Positions 7,601-10,433 of a stretch of 10,433 bases of DNA are shown here, piece after piece; positions within the stretch are counted from its first letter, which is position 1, and each line of letters begins with the position of its first letter. This DNA comes from a bacterium. GTDB lineage: Bacteria; Patescibacteria; JAEDAM01; Absconditabacterales; Absconditicoccaceae. The notes under the pieces are model-generated. The model made no database searches. It saw only the letters and a program-made list of their open reading frames with translations, and was not told the DNA's origin. The position numbers were made by a program, and so were the translations under genes. The stretch is from NCBI GenBank assembly GCA_030528665.1, contig JAUMYK010000034.1, positions 1 through 10,433 on the forward strand, in the 5' to 3' direction.

Positions 7601-9320
7601 CAACCAGGGGCTCTGGGTAAGATGTTTGCTCGGTAATGAGCATCATGCAAGATATATGAAGATGAGAGCTGATGTGATCGCCAAGATCAAGGCTGGTGCC
7701 AAGGATGCTGATCAATTGCAGGATAGGCTCAAGAGATCTGAGGTAGACTATATTGTCAATAATATCCGTAATGCCAATGGTGGAACTGATTTTGGATCTG
7801 TCAATGACAATAATGAGCAAGCCCTCAAACAGCTCTATGGTTCTCAGTTTGCAGGGGAGTTGGAAAAGGCCTACAACGATGCCTTTGGTAAGGCTGCTAT
7901 TGAATGAGCGTATGGAAAAATTTCGCATAAAAACTTTAATCTCGCTGCCTCAGATTTTAAAAGGTTTATCAAATCTGGTAGAATCGATGTTGCACTTGCC
8001 AATCTCAAAAAAATGGGTGACCTCGCCAAGGATGCTCGCCATCAAAAAGAGCTAAAAATGGCGATGAGCTATGTGAATCTGACTGGTGTGATCAATAGGT
8101 ATGGCGACAAAGATACCAGAAAATGGTTTGATGCGCTTGCTAGAACCTATATGTTGCCAACAGCCTTTTTTGCTAAGAAATGGGAAAATCAACAATTTGC
8201 TTGGCATTTGCTCAATAAAGTTCCCGTTGCTGATCCCGAAAAACCTTTTGCGGAGGCAATGGAGGAGCTTGGGCTGAGGCAGTCAGATTTTACAATCTTT
8301 TCTTCCTCGGTGCCGTATGGGAAGATGTTGGATGGACTCTGGTCTCGATGGGGGCAGAATGCAGAAGAGATTGATAAGTATTTTATTGGTCTCAAATCCC
8401 AGCCACTCTCTAGTGATCCGATTGAGCGCGCCGTACAAGAACAATACTGGGAAAAAAATCCTGACAATGTCGATGCAAGTTGGGCTGGGAATAGTGGAAT
8501 CACTGGGCATTATGCGATGCTTGCCTCCCCCGAGGTCATTGAACAGAATAAGAGATACAATAGGGATTGATTTGAGGGGAAAGAAATTGATGATAGAAAT
8601 GATAAAGCTGACTTTTGGAAAACTTTGCTGACTTCGCTCAAAGATCAGGAAAAAACAGCAAAACCTGATTTTTTCCTCAGACTCTTTTTGACGCGATTTA
8701 AAAATAATGATTTCTCAGAGTCAAGTTATCCAAGGCATATCTCTTGGATTAGGACAGCACAGTCTGTGGCTTACAAAAGAGGGCAAGAGATATCCTTTAG
8801 TGTTCCAAAAGAGGGGGCAACCGGGATGGTAGAGATTAATGCTGGTCGCTATACAGGAAATGAGGCTGACCTGATCTTAGAGTATCTATTTAAAGGTACA
8901 GTGCTTAATGTTAATAGATATCCCCCACCAAAAGAGTTTGAGGATGTGCTCAACTTCTTTGTTAAGTATTTTAAAAAACATCTCAATGAGTTGGATAATG
9001 CTATGCTTTCATCAGCATTTGGAGCGGAAGAGGTGCATCATCCAGATAGTAGACCTGTTACCTTGATTCCACGAGCTGAGTACAATAAATATACCGAAAA
9101 AAATAATATTGAAAATTTTGGAAGAAATAACAAAAATAGAACTGACGAAGAAAAACGAAAAGCCAGTCTTTATAGATCGGATGATCTCTTTCTCAATCGT
9201 CAAATGGCTGAGCTTGAGAAAAGTCTGGATAGGCAGAGAATTACCCATAGTAGTTTGACTGGGCTTTGAGAAGATTTTGCAAGTACTATTCATGGACAAG
9301 TATATGGTAAGTGAGGATAA
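4671..9320 (+). CDS. Very large soluble protein of unknown family (1549 aa, 12 in-frame UGA=Gly)
   Basis: One frame stays open from 4671 to UAA at 9318-9320 if UGA is sense. UGA codons lie at 4770, 5283, 5916, 6273, 6612, 6645, 6909, 7065, 7905, 8568, 9267 and 9312 (residues 34, 205, 416, 535, 648, 659, 747, 799, 1079, 1300, 1533, 1548). The ATG at 4671 is chosen because it follows the promoter most closely; 4683 (MAKPGKNEQ) is an alternative. There is no signal peptide or membrane span, so it is probably cytoplasmic. Residues about 20-530 are mainly helical and charged (for example SEEEIDRIKSEMYQKETEI). An acidic, Pro-rich linker follows at about 535-560, then a beta-rich segment at about 582-650 (PGAMIYFTPYD, WVRMEITGVDRDNGSFTAK). 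Residues about 800-1549 are again helical and Trp/Tyr-rich, with a basic, Asn-rich end. No catalytic motif, Walker motif or Cys cluster is visible. I do not recognise the family; related long proteins may occur in other CPR genomes, but I cannot verify this. Confidence 0.88.
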
Positions 9321-9355
9321 TGAAAAGCAGTTATTCTGGATTCGATCTTTTCGTC

Positions 9356-9376
9356 ATTCCGGACTTGATCCGGAAT
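9356..9376. repeat. Perfect palindromic hairpin, REP-like
   Basis: ATTCCGGA and TCCGGAAT form a perfect 8-bp stem around CTTGA. It is preceded by CGTC and followed by CTCTTCTTT. It resembles the dispersed palindromes of the 'GTCATTCC...GGAATC' type found in many bacterial intergenic regions. The pyrimidine-rich 3' flank means that it could also end the large plus-strand transcript, 35 bases after its UAA. Only one copy lies in this window, so its repeat nature is inferred. Confidence 0.6.
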
Positions 9377-9390
9377 CTCTTCTTTGCTGG

Positions 9391-9417
9391 CTAAAGGAGG
9401 CACTTCGCCCTCCTTAG
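9391..9417. other. Second intergenic stem-loop
   Basis: CTAAAGGAGG can pair with CCTCCTTAG across a short loop containing CACTTCG, with one bulged A. It starts 14 bases after the palindrome at 9356-9376. No T run follows on either strand, so it is not an obvious terminator. The two hairpins may form one composite repeat unit. Confidence 0.5.
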
Positions 9418-9552
9418 ACCATCCTACTTACTTTTTGGCATTTCTTACTTCTGAATCCTAAACGCTTAACTGATGCATGTGCTGAGAGATTTGTTATGGA
9501 GTGTGGGAGGATGTGGAAAGTCGCTCAAGCTCATAAAAATTGTCTATTTTGC

Positions 9553-9580
9553 TTGACTTTGGGGAGGAAAATGATATATT
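9553..9580 (+). promoter_or_regulatory. Sigma70-type promoter for the gene at 9628
   Basis: TTGACT (9553-9558) and TATATT (9575-9580) are separated by 16 bases. Transcription should start near 9587, giving a leader of about 41 bases that contains two TGCTAG copies and a T-rich run but no Shine-Dalgarno. Confidence 0.6.
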
Positions 9581-9627
9581 GGGCTTCTGCTAGTTTGTGC
9601 TAGATTTTATCCCTTTTTCTCATACCC

Positions 9628-10203
9628 ATGTTTGCAAATATTTTAAATGTACTCAAAGCTCGAGGACTCAAGCTCCTTTGATTTATCGGAGTAGCAATCT
9701 TAATTATTGCAGGAATTGTTGCTTGGAGAATGATAAATAAAAACAAAGTGATTATTGACAATCCAACTGATCAAGCTATTACTTTCCAGCTGAATGGTAA
9801 AGACTACATGCTAGGAGCAAAGTCCAATCAAACGGTAAAACTCCCAGATGGAGAGCATAAAATTACTATCGAAGGAGAAGAATTTAGCTTTACCAAGGAA
9901 AATCTCCTCAATCAAGACAATGCTGTGCTAGCTGCACTCTCTGGAGATCCACATGCTATCCTCAATCCTACACGCTCAGACTATGTCTTGGCACATCAAA
10001 TGTATGGAGATTGACCAGACTCAGCTTGGCCAGAGGATAAGTTTTATGAAGGAGAGTTGTTTTTCCAAGTATACGCAGACTATGGGCTTAATGCTGATTT
10101 ACCTCATACCCTTTCCCTTTCAAAGAGAACCAGCTATGTGGTGCAAACTAAAATCTTTAGAATAGAAGACTATATCAAAGAATTTAATATCGAAGTGGAA
10201 TAA
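9628..10203 (+). CDS. Membrane-anchored small protein with beta-rich outer domain, unknown family
   Basis: With two in-frame UGA codons read as Gly (9679, residue 18; 10012, residue 129) the ORF runs 191 aa from ATG at 9628 to UAA at 10201-10203. Residues 1-16 are a basic, amphipathic start (MFANILNVLKARGLKLL). Residues 17-33 form a single membrane segment, and the first UGA-Gly opens it. Residues about 40-90 alternate like beta strands (KVIIDNPTDQAITFQLNGKD, VKLPDGEHKITIEGEEF), resembling small Ig-like or PEGA-type beta domains. That likeness is only by eye. The rest contains VLAHQMYGDGPDSAW and ends in a charged stretch. An internal ATG at 9730 would lose the membrane anchor and is not preferred. 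The gene has its own promoter and is followed 10 bases later by a strong terminator, so it looks monocistronic. I do not recognise the family. Confidence 0.82.
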
Positions 10204-10213
10204 GTACATAACC

Positions 10214-10252
10214 TAAAAAAGCTGTTCTCTAGCACTGGAGAGCAGTTTTTTC
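10214..10252. terminator. Strong bidirectional intrinsic terminator
   Basis: A stem of about 11-12 pairs (GCTGTTCTCTA with TGGAGAGCAGT, including U-G pairs) encloses the loop GCAC. It is flanked by six A on the left and six T on the right, so it works on either strand. It lies just after the UAA of the 191-aa gene and would also serve a minus-strand gene arriving from the right. Confidence 0.9.
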
Positions 10253-10352
10253 TATTGAAAAAAAATGATTGAGGTGGTTGATGGGAGGAGATCGTTAGGG
10301 TTTGTAATGAGGATATGTTTGGAAGTAGAGCCTACGGTTTTGTGATAGAAAG

Positions 10353-10433
10353 CTAGATTGTATATACTTGAACATTTAATTCTGATTTTTTACACCAGTC
10401 AAGAAATGCTGAGAGATAGTCATCATCTTTACT
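10353..10433 (-). CDS. C-terminal end of a minus-strand gene, 5' part outside window
   Basis: Reading leftward from base 10433, one frame is open for 26 codons with a protein-like composition (YLSAFLDWCKKSELNVQVYT) and ends at UAG (10353-10355). The other two frames stop sooner. The bidirectional terminator lies 100 bases downstream in the right orientation, which supports a converging gene. Too little is visible to name a family. Confidence 0.45.
   Translation of the reverse strand, partial: SKDDDYLSAFLDWCKKSELNVQVYTI

Larger units (their letters stand above)
9321..9552. other. Intergenic region with two hairpins, no gene
   Basis: The gap between the large gene and the next promoter holds the palindrome at 9356-9376 and the stem-loop at 9391-9417. 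From about 9420 to 9552 I see no ORF with coding character and no RNA gene. Confidence 0.6.

Noticed and set aside
4671..9320. A decaying pseudogene with many premature stops, or a string of small genes
   Set aside because: All the interruptions in this 4650-base frame are UGA; no UAA or UAG and no frame change occurs, which decay would not produce. The same pattern occurs in conserved nusG.
9321..9627. CRISPR or tRNA in the hairpin-rich gap
   Set aside because: There are no repeated spacer units and no cloverleaf pattern, only two unrelated stem-loops.
9730..10014. A separate 94-aa gene starting at 9730
   Set aside because: It is only the stretch between two UGA-Gly codons of the 191-aa gene; the upstream in-frame part encodes a membrane anchor and fits the promoter at 9553-9580.

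Overview
The window reads as a chromosomal segment from a Candidate Phyla Radiation bacterium that decodes UGA as glycine (genetic code 25; Gracilibacteria/BD1-5 or Absconditabacteria/SR1). With UGA as a stop, most genes break into adjacent in-frame pieces. With UGA as a sense codon, the pieces fuse into intact genes that all end in UAA or UAG. I count 27 in-frame UGA codons in six genes. The clearest case is NusG: its KOW motif is complete only if two UGA codons are read as Gly, and both fall where the KOW family has conserved glycines. Tryptophan is encoded by UGG throughout, which argues against UGA=Trp.

Layout. Minus strand, 1-4313 (genes read right to left): a single-pass membrane protein of unknown family (3498-4313), secE (2868-3320), nusG (2229-2810), a second single-pass protein of unknown family (1470-2201), rplK (1015-1455), a terminator, then a DUF5684-like multipass membrane protein (1-768, running off the left edge) with its own sigma70-type promoter. 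Plus strand, 4671-10203: one very large gene (4671-9320, 1549 codons, 12 in-frame UGA) for a soluble protein I cannot assign, behind a good promoter at 4617-4646. A hairpin-rich intergenic stretch follows, then a membrane-anchored protein of 191 aa (9628-10203) with its own promoter, and a strong bidirectional terminator (10214-10252). The last 81 bases probably hold the C-terminal end of a minus-strand gene.

Function. The core is the protein-export and transcription cluster secE-nusG-rplK: the SecYEG translocon subunit, the transcription elongation factor, and ribosomal protein L11. It departs from the usual secE-nusG-rplK-rplA-rplJ-rplL order. An unknown membrane protein gene is inserted between nusG and rplK, another lies upstream of secE, and the group ends after rplK with no rplA. 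SecE also has an unusual long acidic, Ala/Thr/Ser/Glu-rich tail. The large plus-strand gene is the most novel item. It has no signal peptide or membrane segment, is mostly helical, and contains one beta-rich segment after an acidic linker. I saw no tRNA, rRNA, CRISPR array, transposase or integrase.
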